From: Aquiflexum sp. TKW24L
GTDB taxonomy: Bacteria; Bacteroidota; Bacteroidia; Cytophagales; Cyclobacteriaceae
Assembly (NCBI RefSeq): GCF_023502205.1
Contig: NZ_JAMFLG010000001.1
Location: 248,001 to 312,000 of the forward strand
Length of the DNA stretch: 64,000 nt
Direction: 5' to 3'
Part shown: positions 1 to 10,658 of the stretch, in pieces
How the letters are laid out: the number at the start of each line of letters is the position of its first letter
Numbering within the stretch: the stretch's first letter is position 1
Made by a program: the position numbers and the translations under genes
Notes under the pieces: model-generated
Told to the model about the DNA's origin: nothing
The model's input: the letters and a program-made list of their open reading frames with translations, nothing else
The model's database searches: none

Positions 1-1996
1 AACTCAATGACAAGCCCAATCCTGTGCCCTGCCCTGTAGGTTTGGTGGTGAAGAATGGCTGGAAGATTTTATCAAGTATTTTTTGCGGAATGCCGTTGCC
101 GTTGTCCTGCACCGAAATCAATACTTTCCCGTTTTCCTGCCGAGATCTTACCAAGACTTTGGGTGAATAACCCTCTTCGCCTTTTTTACTTTCTTCATTG
201 ACAGCACTTCGACTACGCTCAGCACAAGCGTAAAAAGCATTGTTGATCAGGTTTAATAACACCCGGCCGATATCCGATGCCACCACATTAACCTTTGGCA
301 GGTTGGGATCAAAGTCTGTGGCAAAGTCAGCCGTGAAGCTTTTGTCCTTCGCCCTCAATCCATGATAAGAGAGACGCAGGTATTCATCAGCCAAGGCATT
401 GAGATCTGTCGGCGCTTTTTCTCCTTTGCCTGCACGGCTATGTTCAAGCATACCTTTGACGATGGCGTCAGCCCGCTTGCCGTGGTGGTTGATCTTCTCT
501 AAGTTCTGCTTTATATCCTCCAGAATCTCATCCTCTTCACTCGATGTTGCCTTGTCTTGTGTCTTGCGTCTTATGTCTTGAATCTCATCAACCAACTCCG
601 CACTCACCTCACTAAAGTTATTCACAAAGTTCAACGGGTTCTGGATCTCATGGGCGATGCCGGCGGTGAGTTCACCAAGGCTTGCCATTTTTTCTGATTG
701 GATAAGTTGGGCTTGGGTGGATTTGAGGTTTTCGAGGGAAACTTGCAACTGTTGCCGTTGGTCGTTGATTTCGTCTTTTTGACGTTGGAGCAGCGCATTT
801 GCTTTTTGTTTTTGTCGATTGTTGCTGTAAAGAATTAAACCGATGATGGAAAGAAAAGCAAGTGCTGCAAGAAAACCATACGTCCTGATTTTTGATTGTG
901 TTTCTATTTGCTGCTTTTCCAATTCCCGCAAACGAGCGGCTTCGCTAAGTAACAAACTCTGAAAGGTGGCTAGGTTCTTGTATTTTTCTTTATTCCACGC
1001 ATCTATTGTAGTGAGGGTAAGCCCTTGGTATTTTAAAACACTATCTGGTTGATTGTTGAGCAAATATGCTTTGTATAAGTCCTCGTAAACGCCTCCGTCC
1101 CTAAACCATTTTGAATTTATCAATCCTGGCTCAGAACCTACTTCGTATGCTTTTTTGGCATAGTAAAGGGAAGAATCTTTAACCCCATTATTCTGATGTA
1201 CCGAGGATAAATCGCTATATATCCATAACAACATTTGCCTGGTAGTTGCCTTATATTCAGTAGCAACTTGCAGTGCTTTATAGAGGTATTCTCTCCCCAA
1301 TTCGTCATTTTTCGCCTTAAAGTTCTTACGGGCCAAGTAAAGGATAGGAAATGTCTTCCCTCCACTATTGATCTGTTCGAAAAGCTTCACGGACTTCTGT
1401 GCATATACTTCCACAGAATCAAGCTGGCTTGCATCAAGATACTGCCTTGCAATTAAAGACGAAACACTAGCTATTCTAAAATAATCTTTAATTAATGACG
1501 CTATCCTTATACTTTCTTTATAATGAAAAATGGCCTGTTCCGTATTTCCTGTTTCTTCCATTAATTGCCCATACGTCTGATAGGCAAAATCCAATCTTGC
1601 TAATTTAAATTCAGCAGATGTTAATTTGCCCAAACCAAACGCATATTTTTCGGAATCGGGGTTTTGCAAAATTTCGAATGCTTGTAATAAATTTTTCAGT
1701 GCTTCAGCATATTCTCCTTTTTGCACTAATGTGTTTGCCTTAACTACCAGAAAACGTCCTTCGTGTAATGACTGCTTACTTTTTCGAGCAAGAGATAAAC
1801 CCTTATCCGCATAAAATAGTACGGAGTCATAATTAAATCCCTCATAGTATTGGTAAATGTCAGTAATTGACCTTAACCTGATGGAGTCGTGGGTAGCAGT
1901 ATTAAGTGCATTCTTTAGGCTGTCAATCCTGGATTGTTGGGCATAGGATGAGACCGAAATAAACAGTGTAAGCAATAGTGTTGTAAATAATTTCAT
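1..1996 (-). CDS. TPR-type membrane histidine kinase (3' end beyond window)
   Basis: This is the last visible gene of the large signalling operon; the reading frame is open to the left edge, so the C-terminus is missing. It begins with a signal peptide ([12 protein letters not shown]...YAQ), followed by a helical repeat region typical of TPR sensors, one membrane segment (about nt 830-890) and a coiled coil. The kinase core has phospho-acceptor His449 in [12 protein letters not shown], then the N box and the ATP-lid motif [17 protein letters not shown] at the edge. The N-terminal part would lie in the periplasm and the kinase in the cytoplasm. Its start is 14 bases after the stop of the upstream kinase. 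The loop after NAFYAC contains a small repeat that reads AERSRS. The partner regulator is not visible here other than the receiver protein at the operon head. Confidence 0.85.
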   Translation of the reverse strand, partial: MKLFTTLLLTLFISVSSYAQQSRIDSLKNALNTATHDSIRLRSITDIYQYYEGFNYDSVLFYADKGLSLARKSKQSLHEGRFLVVKANTLVQKGEYAEALKNLLQAFEILQNPDSEKYAFGLGKLTSAEFKLARLDFAYQTYGQLMEETGNTEQAIFHYKESIRIASLIKDYFRIASVSSLIARQYLDASQLDSVEVYAQKSVKLFEQINSGGKTFPILYLARKNFKAKNDELGREYLYKALQVATEYKATTRQMLLWIYSDLSSVHQNNGVKDSSLYYAKKAYEVGSEPGLINSKWFRDGGVYEDLYKAYLLNNQPDSVLKYQGLTLTTIDAWNKEKYKNLATFQSLLLSEAARLRELEKQQIETQSKIRTYGFLAALAFLSIIGLILYSNNRQKQKANALLQRQKDEINDQRQQLQVSLENLKSTQAQLIQSEKMASLGELTAGIAHEIQNPLNFVNNFSEVSAELVDEIQDIRRKTQDKATSSEEDEILEDIKQNLEKINHHGKRADAIVKGMLEHSRAGKGEKAPTDLNALADEYLRLSYHGLRAKDKSFTADFATDFDPNLPKVNVVASDIGRVLLNLINNAFYACAERSRSAVNEESKKGEEGYSPKVLVRSRQENGKVLISVQDNGNGIPQKILDKIFQPFFTTKPTGQGTGLGLSLS

Positions 1997-2010
1997 ATGT
2001 TTTGAACAAA

Positions 2011-4206
2011 TCAAAAATGAGTAATAGGCAAGAGAATTTGAAATACTGAACCTTCCCCTTCTTTTGTTTCCACTTTCAACTCCCCCCCATGCGCCTTTAC
2101 AATGTCATAAGATAAGGATAATCCCAATCCTGTGCCCTGTCCTGTGGGTTTGGTGGTGAAGAATGGCTGGAAGATTTTATCAAGTATTTTTTGCGGAATG
2201 CCGTTGCCGTTGTCCTGCACCGAAATCAATACTTTCCCGTTTTCCTGCCGAGATCTTACCAAGACTTTGGGTGAATAACCCTCTTCGCCTTTTTTACTTT
2301 CTTCATTGACAGCACTTCGACTACGCTCAGCACAAGCGTAAAAAGCATTGTTGATCAGGTTCAATAATACCCGGCCCATATCCGATGCCACCACATTTAC
2401 TTTTGGGAGCTTGGGATCAAAGTCTGTTTTGAAGTCCGCCGTGAAGCTTTTGTCCTTCGCCCTTAATCCATGATAAGAAAGACGCAGGTATTCATCAGCT
2501 AAGGCATTGATATCCGTGGGTGCTTTTTCCCCCTTGCCTGCGCGGCTATGCTCGAGCATTCCTTTTACTATCGCATCCGCCCGCTTGCCGTGGTGGGTTA
2601 TTTTTTCCAGATTTTGCTTGATATCTCCAAGTATTTCCCCGACCAAAGTCTCATCTCTCGCTTCTTGGCTCTTGCTTCTCTCCTCCTCTATTTCTCCTAT
2701 CATTTCACTGCTCACTTCAGAGAAGTTATTCACAAAATTCAACGGGTTCTGAATCTCATGGGCGATGCCGGCAGTAAGTTCGCCAAGACTTGCCATTTTT
2801 TCGGATTGGATGAGTTGGGCTTGGGTGGATTTGAGATTGGCCAAAGCTTCTTCAAGTCCATGCTTTTGAAGTAGGATTTCTTCGTTTTTGAAATGGAGGA
2901 GTTGATTCGTTGACTTTTCTTTTTGTCGGCTCCGATAAATAACCAAGGCAATAATCACCGTTGAAATTAAAGCTGCGATAATGGAAAATATTATCCAGCG
3001 TTGACGATTGGTTTTTTCCTGAAATTCAAGCTCTTTTTGATCTCGTTCTGCCTTTAGAATCAGTTCCCTTTTTTCATATTCATATGCTGCTGCAAGGTTG
3101 GCAGCCTGCCTTTCTGTTTCTTGATTGTTGATGCTATCTGCATACTGCTTAAAAAGCTTGAAGTGAAAAAGTGACAGCTTATCCCTTCCCCGTGTTTCAT
3201 GGATTTTACTCAGGAGTTCATTTCCATCTCTCAAAAGCTCATTGTATTTAACTTGGGTTGCCAGATTTACCAGTTGTTGGCCATACATCAAAGCGCTTTC
3301 GGTATTTCCTTCAGCTAGGTGAACACGGGCCAATCCCAAATAACTTCTACCCAGATACTCCTGACTCTTGATTTCTTCTGCCAACTGATTGCAAAGCTTG
3401 AAGGACTTAATGGACTCTTCATAGTTACCTTGTTGCAGGTAGGCTGTACCCAGCAAAAGTTGGATGAAAGACATCGTTTCCTTGTTGCCGGTGAGTGCGG
3501 TCACTTCCTCAGATTTTAATAAATATTCAAGCGCCTCCTCATTACGATTGAGTTGGATCATCACCTCTCCGATATTTGCTGCGAAAGCTTCTATTCCGGT
3601 TTTAAAGTTAAATTTTTCAGCAATTGTCAATGCCAGGAGGTAAAATTCCAGCGCCTCAGAATATTTTCCCTGCATGTAATAAATGGTCCCTATACCATTT
3701 GTGGAGGAGGCGATGCCCTTGCTGTCCGCTATTTCTTCTCTTATTTTCAGCGCGGCATAAAAGTTATCCAAGGCTTCAGGATATTTCCCAAGATTGAAAT
3801 ACACCATACCCTTGTTTTGAAATACTTCTGCTGCACCTTTGGGGTAGCTATTCTTTTCGGTAAGCTGAAAAGCTTCCTCAAAGACTTCAAGTGCTTGCAT
3901 GTAATTTCCTTGGATATTTATGACTGCACCACGGTTCTTGAGCCCATCGACCATTCCTTTTGAATAATTAATTTCCCTAGAAAGCGCGATCGTCTGATCT
4001 GCAAGCAGACTTGTACTGTCAGGGTTGACGTAGAGTAGTCGGAATCCCAACTCACTCAGGGTTTTGATATAGGTCGTGTCTTTTTCGAAGGATGGATTCT
4101 TCTTCAAATCTGTAATCAACAGTTTCAAACTGTCCGTTTCCTTTGTTTGGGCCATTCCCACATTCACGGTCATTATCAAGAAAAACAGGATAATATTAAT
4201 TTTCAT
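2011..4206 (-). CDS. TPR-type membrane histidine kinase
   Basis: A 731-residue sensor kinase. Residues 1-19 are a signal peptide; residues about 45-340 are TPR-like helical repeats (recurrent YNxGxYxEALxxFxxAL patterns); a coiled coil precedes one membrane helix near residue 405-425 (WIIFSIIAALISTVIIALVI), followed by a second coiled coil. The HisKA-type dimerisation helix carries His483 ([12 protein letters not shown]); the ATPase domain has the N box NNAFYAC, DNGNGIP and [18 protein letters not shown]. The extracytoplasmic TPR region probably senses a protein or peptide partner; the ligand is unknown. The variable loop after NAFYAC contains the same AERSRS-coding repeat as the downstream kinase. 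It is 68 bp after the previous kinase and 14 bp before the next. Confidence 0.9.
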   Translation of the reverse strand: MKINIILFFLIMTVNVGMAQTKETDSLKLLITDLKKNPSFEKDTTYIKTLSELGFRLLYVNPDSTSLLADQTIALSREINYSKGMVDGLKNRGAVINIQGNYMQALEVFEEAFQLTEKNSYPKGAAEVFQNKGMVYFNLGKYPEALDNFYAALKIREEIADSKGIASSTNGIGTIYYMQGKYSEALEFYLLALTIAEKFNFKTGIEAFAANIGEVMIQLNRNEEALEYLLKSEEVTALTGNKETMSFIQLLLGTAYLQQGNYEESIKSFKLCNQLAEEIKSQEYLGRSYLGLARVHLAEGNTESALMYGQQLVNLATQVKYNELLRDGNELLSKIHETRGRDKLSLFHFKLFKQYADSINNQETERQAANLAAAYEYEKRELILKAERDQKELEFQEKTNRQRWIIFSIIAALISTVIIALVIYRSRQKEKSTNQLLHFKNEEILLQKHGLEEALANLKSTQAQLIQSEKMASLGELTAGIAHEIQNPLNFVNNFSEVSSEMIGEIEEERSKSQEARDETLVGEILGDIKQNLEKITHHGKRADAIVKGMLEHSRAGKGEKAPTDINALADEYLRLSYHGLRAKDKSFTADFKTDFDPKLPKVNVVASDMGRVLLNLINNAFYACAERSRSAVNEESKKGEEGYSPKVLVRSRQENGKVLISVQDNGNGIPQKILDKIFQPFFTTKPTGQGTGLGLSLSYDIVKAHGGELKVETKEGEGSVFQILLPITHF

Positions 4207-4274
4207 AGGGGAAATTAGGTAAACACCAGAGCTATAGATTCTTTAATTATGGGCTTTACTTCCATAGGAATGTT

Positions 4275-6293
4275 TTAAATAGGTATTTGTATTTTAAATT
4301 CTGTTCCTTCTCCTGTATTTGACGACACTATTATCTCTCCACCATGCGCCTTCACGATATCATAAGATAGTGATAATCCCAATCCCGTTCCCTGCCCTGT
4401 GGGTTTGGTGGTGAAGAAGGGCTGGAAGATTTTGTCTTTGATAGATTCGGGGATGCCGGGGCCGTTGTCTTGGACGGAGATTTCGACCCCTAAATCCCCT
4501 GAAGGGGACTTGGTTGCCGTAGTTTTGACAATCACCTCTGGTTTGTAGCCTTCTCCACTTTGAGAGCCTGTCCCGATATTTCGGGAGGGTTTGGGGGTAG
4601 ATTTTGCTTTTTCGTTAACTGTACTTCGACTCCGCTCAGCACAGGCGTAAAAAGCATTGCTGTATAAGTTGAGCAGGACCTTACCGATGTCTTGGGGAAT
4701 GACTGAAATCTTCGGAAGATCGGGATCCAGGTTTGTCTGTAACTCAACTTTGAAATTGGGATCTTTCGCTAAAAATGATTGGTAGCTCAGCCGAAAAAAT
4801 TCATCTGCCAAAGCGTTGAGATCGGTCAGTTCTTTTACACCAGAGCCGGTTTTGCTATGCTCGAGCATGCCTTTCACGATGGCATCCGCCCGCTTGCCGT
4901 GATAGTTGATCTTTTCGAGGTTTTGCTTGATATCTTTTGAAATAAATTTAGCCTCTTCAATATCTCCTTTATCGAGCTCTTCATTCATTTCATCCAATAG
5001 TTCCGTACTCACTTCAGAAAAATTATTGACAAAATTCAGGGGGTTCTGTATCTCATGGGCAATGCCGGCAGTGAGTTCACCGAGGGAGGCCATCTTTTCG
5101 GATTGGATGAGTTGGGCTTGGGTGGCTTTTAATTTATGTAAAGTGCTTTCAACTTTTTGTTTTTGTTCCTGTAGAACTGTGTTCGCTTTTTGTTTTTGAC
5201 GGTTGTTTCTGTAAAGAACCACGGCTACAATTAGAAATAAGGCGACCCCTCCGATCAAGCCACGTTGCTTTATATTATTTCGGTATTCGATTGCCGCCGC
5301 TTCAATTTCGGTTTGTCTTTCCTGTTCTTCCATTGTAGCAGCCTGAAGCCTCTGGAATTTCTGTGCTCCATACAAACTGTCTTTTGCTGCCGAAGCCATC
5401 TGATAATACCTAACCGCTTCTTCTGGATTTTCTTCAGCATATAGCTCCGCCAATAAACTGCTTGCTGTGAGTATCCTGTTGGTATAGGAAAGTTCTATTC
5501 CGAATTCCAATCCCAGTTTTGCATAATAAATGGCTGAATCAGGCTGGTCAAGCTCCTTGAAAATCTGGGCAATTGCGTTACTGGAAGTAGATGCTTCTCT
5601 AATCGAATTTGCGGCCATTGCCTCCTTCATGCTTTTTTGGAAATATATTATGGCTTGATTAGGCTCTCCTCTTTTCGATGCTAAATCTCCTCGTAACCTA
5701 TTAGGTATAAAACCATACGTTTCCTCAAGTATTTCTAATCGCTTTTCTGCAGAATCCAATTGATCTAATTGTATGGTAATTTCTGCTATAAAATATTGCG
5801 TAACCCACCTTGGAAAATCATCATAGTTTTTCTTTATAAGATTATCGGCTTTTTGGAAATAAGGTAGTGCTTTTAAAAAATCCCCAACACTGAGATATAC
5901 ATTGCCCACCCGGATCAAACTAGCAACCCACAGATCAGTAAGCTGTTCTTTTTCTGCAATTTTTAATCCCTGAAGCCCCAGTTGTAATGCATAGGGCAAG
6001 TCTCCTTTTTCCCTGTACAGCACACTCAGAACATTCAGTGCCATTATTTCGCCTTTTTTAAAATCTAACTCCCTTGCATGTAATAGTGCCTGATTGGCAA
6101 GAATAAGAGAGGTGTCCGGATTATTGCTTCTGTATGCCTCACTTAACCTACTTTTCAATACAATCCTAGCAGTATCCGTCTTAGCCTGCGAAAGTTCCTG
6201 AATTAATCTTTCAGCATCCTTGAATGTCTCCATCTGAGCGAATGCGGAACCACAAGAAATAATCAGTATTAGAAAAATAAAAAGGATCTTCAT
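4275..6293 (-). CDS. TPR-type membrane histidine kinase
   Basis: A 672-residue kinase with a signal peptide (ends SAFAQ, about residue 20), TPR-like repeats to about residue 310, one membrane helix near residue 348-365 (GLIGGVALFLIVAVVLY), a coiled coil and a HisKA/HATPase core with His413. Its start overlaps the stop of the upstream kinase by 4 bp (ATGA), which indicates translational coupling. The segment from the coiled coil through the second dimerisation helix is nearly the same as in the upstream kinase (both read ELLDEMNEELDKG), suggesting recent duplication or gene conversion. The ATPase loop after NAFYAC is unusually long and holds three different small repeats in frame (reading AERSRS, SRNIGTG and SPSGDLG). 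Confidence 0.9.
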   Translation of the reverse strand: MKILFIFLILIISCGSAFAQMETFKDAERLIQELSQAKTDTARIVLKSRLSEAYRSNNPDTSLILANQALLHARELDFKKGEIMALNVLSVLYREKGDLPYALQLGLQGLKIAEKEQLTDLWVASLIRVGNVYLSVGDFLKALPYFQKADNLIKKNYDDFPRWVTQYFIAEITIQLDQLDSAEKRLEILEETYGFIPNRLRGDLASKRGEPNQAIIYFQKSMKEAMAANSIREASTSSNAIAQIFKELDQPDSAIYYAKLGLEFGIELSYTNRILTASSLLAELYAEENPEEAVRYYQMASAAKDSLYGAQKFQRLQAATMEEQERQTEIEAAAIEYRNNIKQRGLIGGVALFLIVAVVLYRNNRQKQKANTVLQEQKQKVESTLHKLKATQAQLIQSEKMASLGELTAGIAHEIQNPLNFVNNFSEVSTELLDEMNEELDKGDIEEAKFISKDIKQNLEKINYHGKRADAIVKGMLEHSKTGSGVKELTDLNALADEFFRLSYQSFLAKDPNFKVELQTNLDPDLPKISVIPQDIGKVLLNLYSNAFYACAERSRSTVNEKAKSTPKPSRNIGTGSQSGEGYKPEVIVKTTATKSPSGDLGVEISVQDNGPGIPESIKDKIFQPFFTTKPTGQGTGLGLSLSYDIVKAHGGEIIVSSNTGEGTEFKIQIPI

Positions 6294-8455
6294 ATTCCAG
6301 GATTTTTAGAAACCATCAATATAATTATAAACTCACTCCCTTTCCCTTCCTTCGTCTCCACCCTCAACTCCCCCCCATGCGCTTTCACAATATCATAAGA
6401 TAAGGATAATCCCAAACCTGTCCCCTGTCCTGTAGGTTTGGTGGTGAAGAATGGTTGGAAGATTTTGGATTTGATGGAGGATGGGATGCCGGGGCCGTTG
6501 TCGGAAACTTTAATTTCTATTTTGTCTCCGAGGTTTTTTGAAGTGATGGTGACCATAGGTTTGAAACTCTCCAAGGGTTCGCCCCGATAGCTATCGTGGG
6601 CCTTGGAGGGTTGGCTACAAGCATAAAAAGCATTGTTGATCAGGTTCAATAATACCCGCCCAATGTCAGATGCCACCACATTAACCTTTGGCAGATTCGG
6701 GTCAAAGGCTGTGGCAAAGTCCGCTGAGAAGCTTTTGTCCTTCGCCCTTAATCCATGATAAGAAAGACGCAGGTATTCATCAGCCAAGGCATTGATGTCC
6801 GTCGGCGCTTTCTCCCCCTTGCCAACACGGCTATGCTCGAGCATTCCTTTGACAATGGCATCAGCCCGCTTCCCGTGGTGATTGATCTTAATTAGGTTTT
6901 CCTTGATATCCTTTGAAATAAACTTAGCCTCTTCAATATCTCCTTTATCGAGTTCTTCATTCATTTCATCCAACAGTTCCGTACTCACTTCCGAAAAATT
7001 ATTCACGAAGTTCAAAGGGTTTTGTATCTCATGGGCAATGCCTGCTGTGAGTTCGCCGAGGGAAGCCATCTTTTCAGATTGGATGAGTTGGGCTTGGGTG
7101 GATTTTAGGTGTTCGAGCGATTTTTTAAGTTCTTCGGTTCTTTCTTCTACTTGTTTTTCCAAGACCATATTCTGGTTGGCCAGGATTTCTCTTTTCTCTT
7201 CTGTGACTTGCAGAAGTTTTTGGCTTTCCTCCCGAACTGCCTGAAGGATTTCCCGGAAGCGGACTGAGATATAGGCCAATAGAAACAAGGGAGGACTCAG
7301 GATGTTGAGGGAAAGTAGAAATTTATCATATTCATTGTACAAGTCAAGGTTGTACTTATGTAGCATAATGTAAATTATAATGGCTGTGGTGGGTACAATA
7401 GCTCCTGCCAAAATAGCCCATTTGGCTCCTGTGATGTTCCTGAAATGGGTATAGAATATTTTTCCAAAATGCACCAACATCAATAGGAAGAAGATGCCGA
7501 AAGGAAAAGAAATCGAAAAGATGTGGGCAAAAATGTTAGTGACCAATAGAACCCCCAATATCATCCAAGAGGTCTTTGAAATCCTTTGGGTGAGTACCCA
7601 CTCCAAGATAAACAATGCAAAAATGGTCAAAATAGCCTGAAAAGTGATAAAAAAAGCGAATCGGATTTTTTCCAAGCTATAGGATATTTCAAAAAAAGTA
7701 TGGCCAAATATAACCAGGGAACCGATCAAAGCTACCGTGCTAAATCCTGCAATGAGCTGGAAAATTTTCTGGTCAGGATTGAGATACACCAAAAACCAAT
7801 AGAGGAAAAAAAGCAGGAAGGATACTGCAATGCAAAGGGTAACATAAATATGGGTCTGTTTAATATTTCGGGTGACCCATGCTACATATTCCGGTCCGGT
7901 GAGGTTGATTAAATTCTGCAGGTTTTCAGGTTTCAGTCTGATTTCCCTTTGGGTAAAAGTGCTCTCGTAATCCACAAAATGAAGAGCGAGCATATGCTCT
8001 TTTCCAACTTCCAGATCAATCGGAAGCGGATACTTGAGGATGGGATTATATGCCTGATAGGGATTGCCCGTGTCTCCAAAGGAATGGATCAATTTTCCAT
8101 CCAGGTACACATTCATTGCTGCCCAAAGTTCCCTGGAGATTGCCAAAGGGATGTTTTCAAATGACTCATCTAACCTGATCTTAATCCGAAACCAGCCTTC
8201 TAATCTTCCATTTTCATCTTCCATATCAGGACTCAATTTTGATGGATTCATCGATTCCCATCCACTGATATCCAACTCCGGGTTTGCCCAATTAGAATCA
8301 TGGCCTTTTTTGAAAATCCAGCCATCCAGGGGAGCTAAAAAAATCCGTTGATGGGACTTAAACATATCTTCCGATAAAACAATCGCATCTTGTTGGGCAA
8401 AACTGTTAAAAGTGTAAGCCAGAATAACAAGAAGAAAAATCATGAACCTTCTCAT
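6290..8455 (-). CDS. 7TMR-DISM-type histidine kinase
   Basis: A 721-residue sensor kinase. After a signal peptide (ends NSFAQ) comes a periplasmic beta-rich region of about 180 residues that fits a 7TMR-DISM extracellular/jelly-roll domain (GWFRIKIRLD, VYLDGKLIHSFGD). About seven membrane helices follow (residues about 200-405), then a coiled coil and the kinase core with His475 and the lid [18 protein letters not shown]. The family is known to pair such sensors with carbohydrate or other small ligands, but the ligand here is unknown. It overlaps both neighbours by 4 bp. The loop after NAFYAC holds a nested palindrome (nt 6569-6608) coding SKAHDSYRGEPLE. The C-terminus is slightly aberrant, ending IIILMVSKNPGI. 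Confidence 0.88.
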   Translation of the reverse strand: MRRFMIFLLVILAYTFNSFAQQDAIVLSEDMFKSHQRIFLAPLDGWIFKKGHDSNWANPELDISGWESMNPSKLSPDMEDENGRLEGWFRIKIRLDESFENIPLAISRELWAAMNVYLDGKLIHSFGDTGNPYQAYNPILKYPLPIDLEVGKEHMLALHFVDYESTFTQREIRLKPENLQNLINLTGPEYVAWVTRNIKQTHIYVTLCIAVSFLLFFLYWFLVYLNPDQKIFQLIAGFSTVALIGSLVIFGHTFFEISYSLEKIRFAFFITFQAILTIFALFILEWVLTQRISKTSWMILGVLLVTNIFAHIFSISFPFGIFFLLMLVHFGKIFYTHFRNITGAKWAILAGAIVPTTAIIIYIMLHKYNLDLYNEYDKFLLSLNILSPPLFLLAYISVRFREILQAVREESQKLLQVTEEKREILANQNMVLEKQVEERTEELKKSLEHLKSTQAQLIQSEKMASLGELTAGIAHEIQNPLNFVNNFSEVSTELLDEMNEELDKGDIEEAKFISKDIKENLIKINHHGKRADAIVKGMLEHSRVGKGEKAPTDINALADEYLRLSYHGLRAKDKSFSADFATAFDPNLPKVNVVASDIGRVLLNLINNAFYACSQPSKAHDSYRGEPLESFKPMVTITSKNLGDKIEIKVSDNGPGIPSSIKSKIFQPFFTTKPTGQGTGLGLSLSYDIVKAHGGELRVETKEGKGSEFIIILMVSKNPGI

Positions 8456-9495
8456 AAGACATCGTTTTTTGGAAGTGAAATAAAAAAAGTTGCCCCCTGA
8501 TTTGACATACTTTCAATCTTCAACTCCCCCCCATGTGCCTTTACAATATCATGCGTAATACTCAGTCCAAGTCCCGTTCCCTCGGTTCCTTTTTTGGTGG
8601 TGAAGAATGGTTGGAGGATTTTGTCTTTGATTTCGTCAGGGATGCCGGGGCCGTTGTCGGAGACTTCGATGGTTATTGTATCTCCCCGCTTTTGGGTGCG
8701 TACTCTTAGAGACGCAGCATGCAGCGTCTTTACGGACTTCATCGCATCAAAAGCATTGTTGCACAGGTTGATGATTACTCTGGAAAAGTCTTCTTTGACT
8801 AGGGACACTTCCTTTACCTCGGGATCCAAATCCAAGATAATCTCCACATCGATGGGATTTTTTCCCGCCCGCATTCCATGAAAACTCAGGTTGGCATACT
8901 CTTGGATCAGGGCATTGAGGTCTGTTGGTTCTTTTTTACCGGTTCCTTCCCTGGAATGCTGCAACATGGAGGTCACGATACTGTTGGCACGGGTACCGTG
9001 TTCGTGGACTTTTTGGAGGTTTGATTTGATATCCTCTAGGTTTTCCTGTATAAGCGTTTCGTCTCTCGCTTCTTGCTTCTCGAACTCTTCCAAGGTTTCT
9101 TCGATAATCTCGATGGACACCTCCGAGAAGTTATTGACAAAATTCAGCGGATTTTTGATCTCGTGGGCAATGCCTGCCGTCAGCTGACCGAGTGAGGCGA
9201 GCTTTTCCTGCTGGACAAGTTGGGCTTGGGTGGATTTGAGTTCCTCCAAAGATCTTTGAAGTGCCGAATTGGTTTCTTCAATGGCTTTCCTTTTCAGTTC
9301 AAGCTCCTCAATTGTTTCTTCGAGTAAAATGGCAGTAGTGCGTTTTACCTTTTCAGTTCGGTCCAGTTTGAATTCCAAAATGGTCAACTCTTTATCCGCA
9401 TCCTTGAGGGATTTATTGAGAGAAGATTTTTGCTCATCAGAGATGGCTTCAATCTGAAGTAGTGTGTCGAGAATATGCTGGAGGTGTCTGTTCAT
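8452..9495 (-). CDS. Soluble histidine kinase, no membrane segment
   Basis: A 347-residue kinase without signal peptide or membrane helix. Residues 1-95 are a coiled coil (dense in E, K, L), followed by the dimerisation domain with His111 (GIAHEIKNPLNF) and the ATPase domain with the TKKGTEGTGLGLSITHDIVKAHGG lid, the second lid type of this operon. It starts one base after the stop of the FIST gene and overlaps the next kinase by 4 bp. With no sensor of its own it probably takes its input from a partner; the adjacent FIST proteins are the natural candidates (inference). The variable ATPase loop contains a palindrome at nt 8707-8736 coding KTLHAASLRVR. Confidence 0.88.
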   Translation of the reverse strand: MNRHLQHILDTLLQIEAISDEQKSSLNKSLKDADKELTILEFKLDRTEKVKRTTAILLEETIEELELKRKAIEETNSALQRSLEELKSTQAQLVQQEKLASLGQLTAGIAHEIKNPLNFVNNFSEVSIEIIEETLEEFEKQEARDETLIQENLEDIKSNLQKVHEHGTRANSIVTSMLQHSREGTGKKEPTDLNALIQEYANLSFHGMRAGKNPIDVEIILDLDPEVKEVSLVKEDFSRVIINLCNNAFDAMKSVKTLHAASLRVRTQKRGDTITIEVSDNGPGIPDEIKDKILQPFFTTKKGTEGTGLGLSITHDIVKAHGGELKIESMSNQGATFFISLPKNDVL

Positions 9496-10635
9496 TTATT
9501 TTTCTTTTAGCACCACACAACAGGTGGTGAGATTATGCATCTCCAGATTTCCCCCTGTTGCCCGTGCAAGCTCTGCATTGCTGAACATGCCTACCATCGG
9601 TACATCCCACACGTTGCGCATGCCTTCAATTTCATCCCCAATCAAAGGCCCCAGGGTGATGAATCTGCCTGCGCAACTGAAAATAACCAATGCATCCGCT
9701 TCCGCGATTTCTTCTGCCTTCAAATCTTCGCAGGCTTTAATTACTTTATCAATCACATCAAAATCCGGAGGCAGTGAAAAGCGCACTTTGGAACCTTGGG
9801 GCACCGATCCGCTGCAATAAAAGGAATGGTCATTCCAGTCTACCATCAGACCGGGCCGCATTACGGGGTCCCCGGCTTCCCGTTGCAACTGCAATGGAAA
9901 TGCCGCAGCCACCTCGATAGAGAATCCTCCATTCTCCGGTGTGGCATTTTCAATTCCTCCATACTTGATCGTAAGGTCCAATACCGGAATATCATCTACG
10001 GTGTACACATGGTTGCCTTCACTCTTTGTGACAGTTCGTTCCGTGCCCACTGCTTTCCAACCGCAGGTAGCCCTACCCTTTATTTTGATTTTATTCTCAT
10101 CAATCGCCAACACGGTCATACCTCTGTTGGATTGTTTATCATTGGTAAAAACATATTGATGCATAAAAGAGAAATCATCTCCAGCCATTCCACCATAAAT
10201 ATTCACCTGCTTGCCAATGACGTCTTCAAAACCAAAAAGCAATTGCTCTGCATCCGTTTCCAAATGGCTGCCTATTATTAGAAATGCAGGATTGGAAAAA
10301 TGCTGCAATGATTTCTTTGCGATGCCAGCGGCCACTTCACGGTAATTCTTTTGTGGGTATTCCTCAAAATAGATTTGGAAATGTGCTGGATTCATGTCCA
10401 AAAGCATGATCGCTGCTTCTCCTAATACTACCTGGTCATCCATAAAACCTCCATTCGTAGTAGCCCCAAAAATGGCCAAGCCAGCTTCGTCCAATACCTG
10501 GCAGATGGCATTGCGGTCTTGTTTGACAGAAACAAAAGCGATGGCGAGGGTGGGTTTAAATCCATCCGCCAAACTGGCTTGCAATGCTGATTTAATTTCT
10601 TCCGGTGATGTTCCTTTAATTGATTTCGCTATCAT
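9496..10635 (-). CDS. FIST-domain protein (N and C domains)
   Basis: A 379-residue cytoplasmic protein with the FIST architecture: an N-terminal FIST_N region (MIAKSIKGTSPEEIKSAL..., a Rossmann-like stretch ending about residue 225) and a FIST_C region (residues about 240-370; FSLPPDFDVIDKVI, LVIFSCAGRF). FIST proteins are thought to be intracellular small-ligand sensors that work with kinases, cyclases or methyl-accepting proteins. It has a paralogue directly upstream (23-bp gap) and a soluble kinase directly downstream (0-bp gap), so a sensor-kinase pairing is likely. The motif FSCAGRFITLGPLIGDEIEG is matched in the paralogue by FSCVGRLGTFGPLISTEIEG. The ligand cannot be told from sequence. 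Confidence 0.88.
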   Translation of the reverse strand: MIAKSIKGTSPEEIKSALQASLADGFKPTLAIAFVSVKQDRNAICQVLDEAGLAIFGATTNGGFMDDQVVLGEAAIMLLDMNPAHFQIYFEEYPQKNYREVAAGIAKKSLQHFSNPAFLIIGSHLETDAEQLLFGFEDVIGKQVNIYGGMAGDDFSFMHQYVFTNDKQSNRGMTVLAIDENKIKIKGRATCGWKAVGTERTVTKSEGNHVYTVDDIPVLDLTIKYGGIENATPENGGFSIEVAAAFPLQLQREAGDPVMRPGLMVDWNDHSFYCSGSVPQGSKVRFSLPPDFDVIDKVIKACEDLKAEEIAEADALVIFSCAGRFITLGPLIGDEIEGMRNVWDVPMVGMFSNAELARATGGNLEMHNLTTCCVVLKEK

Positions 10636-10658
10636 GGGTTCAGTGTTTTTTTATAATA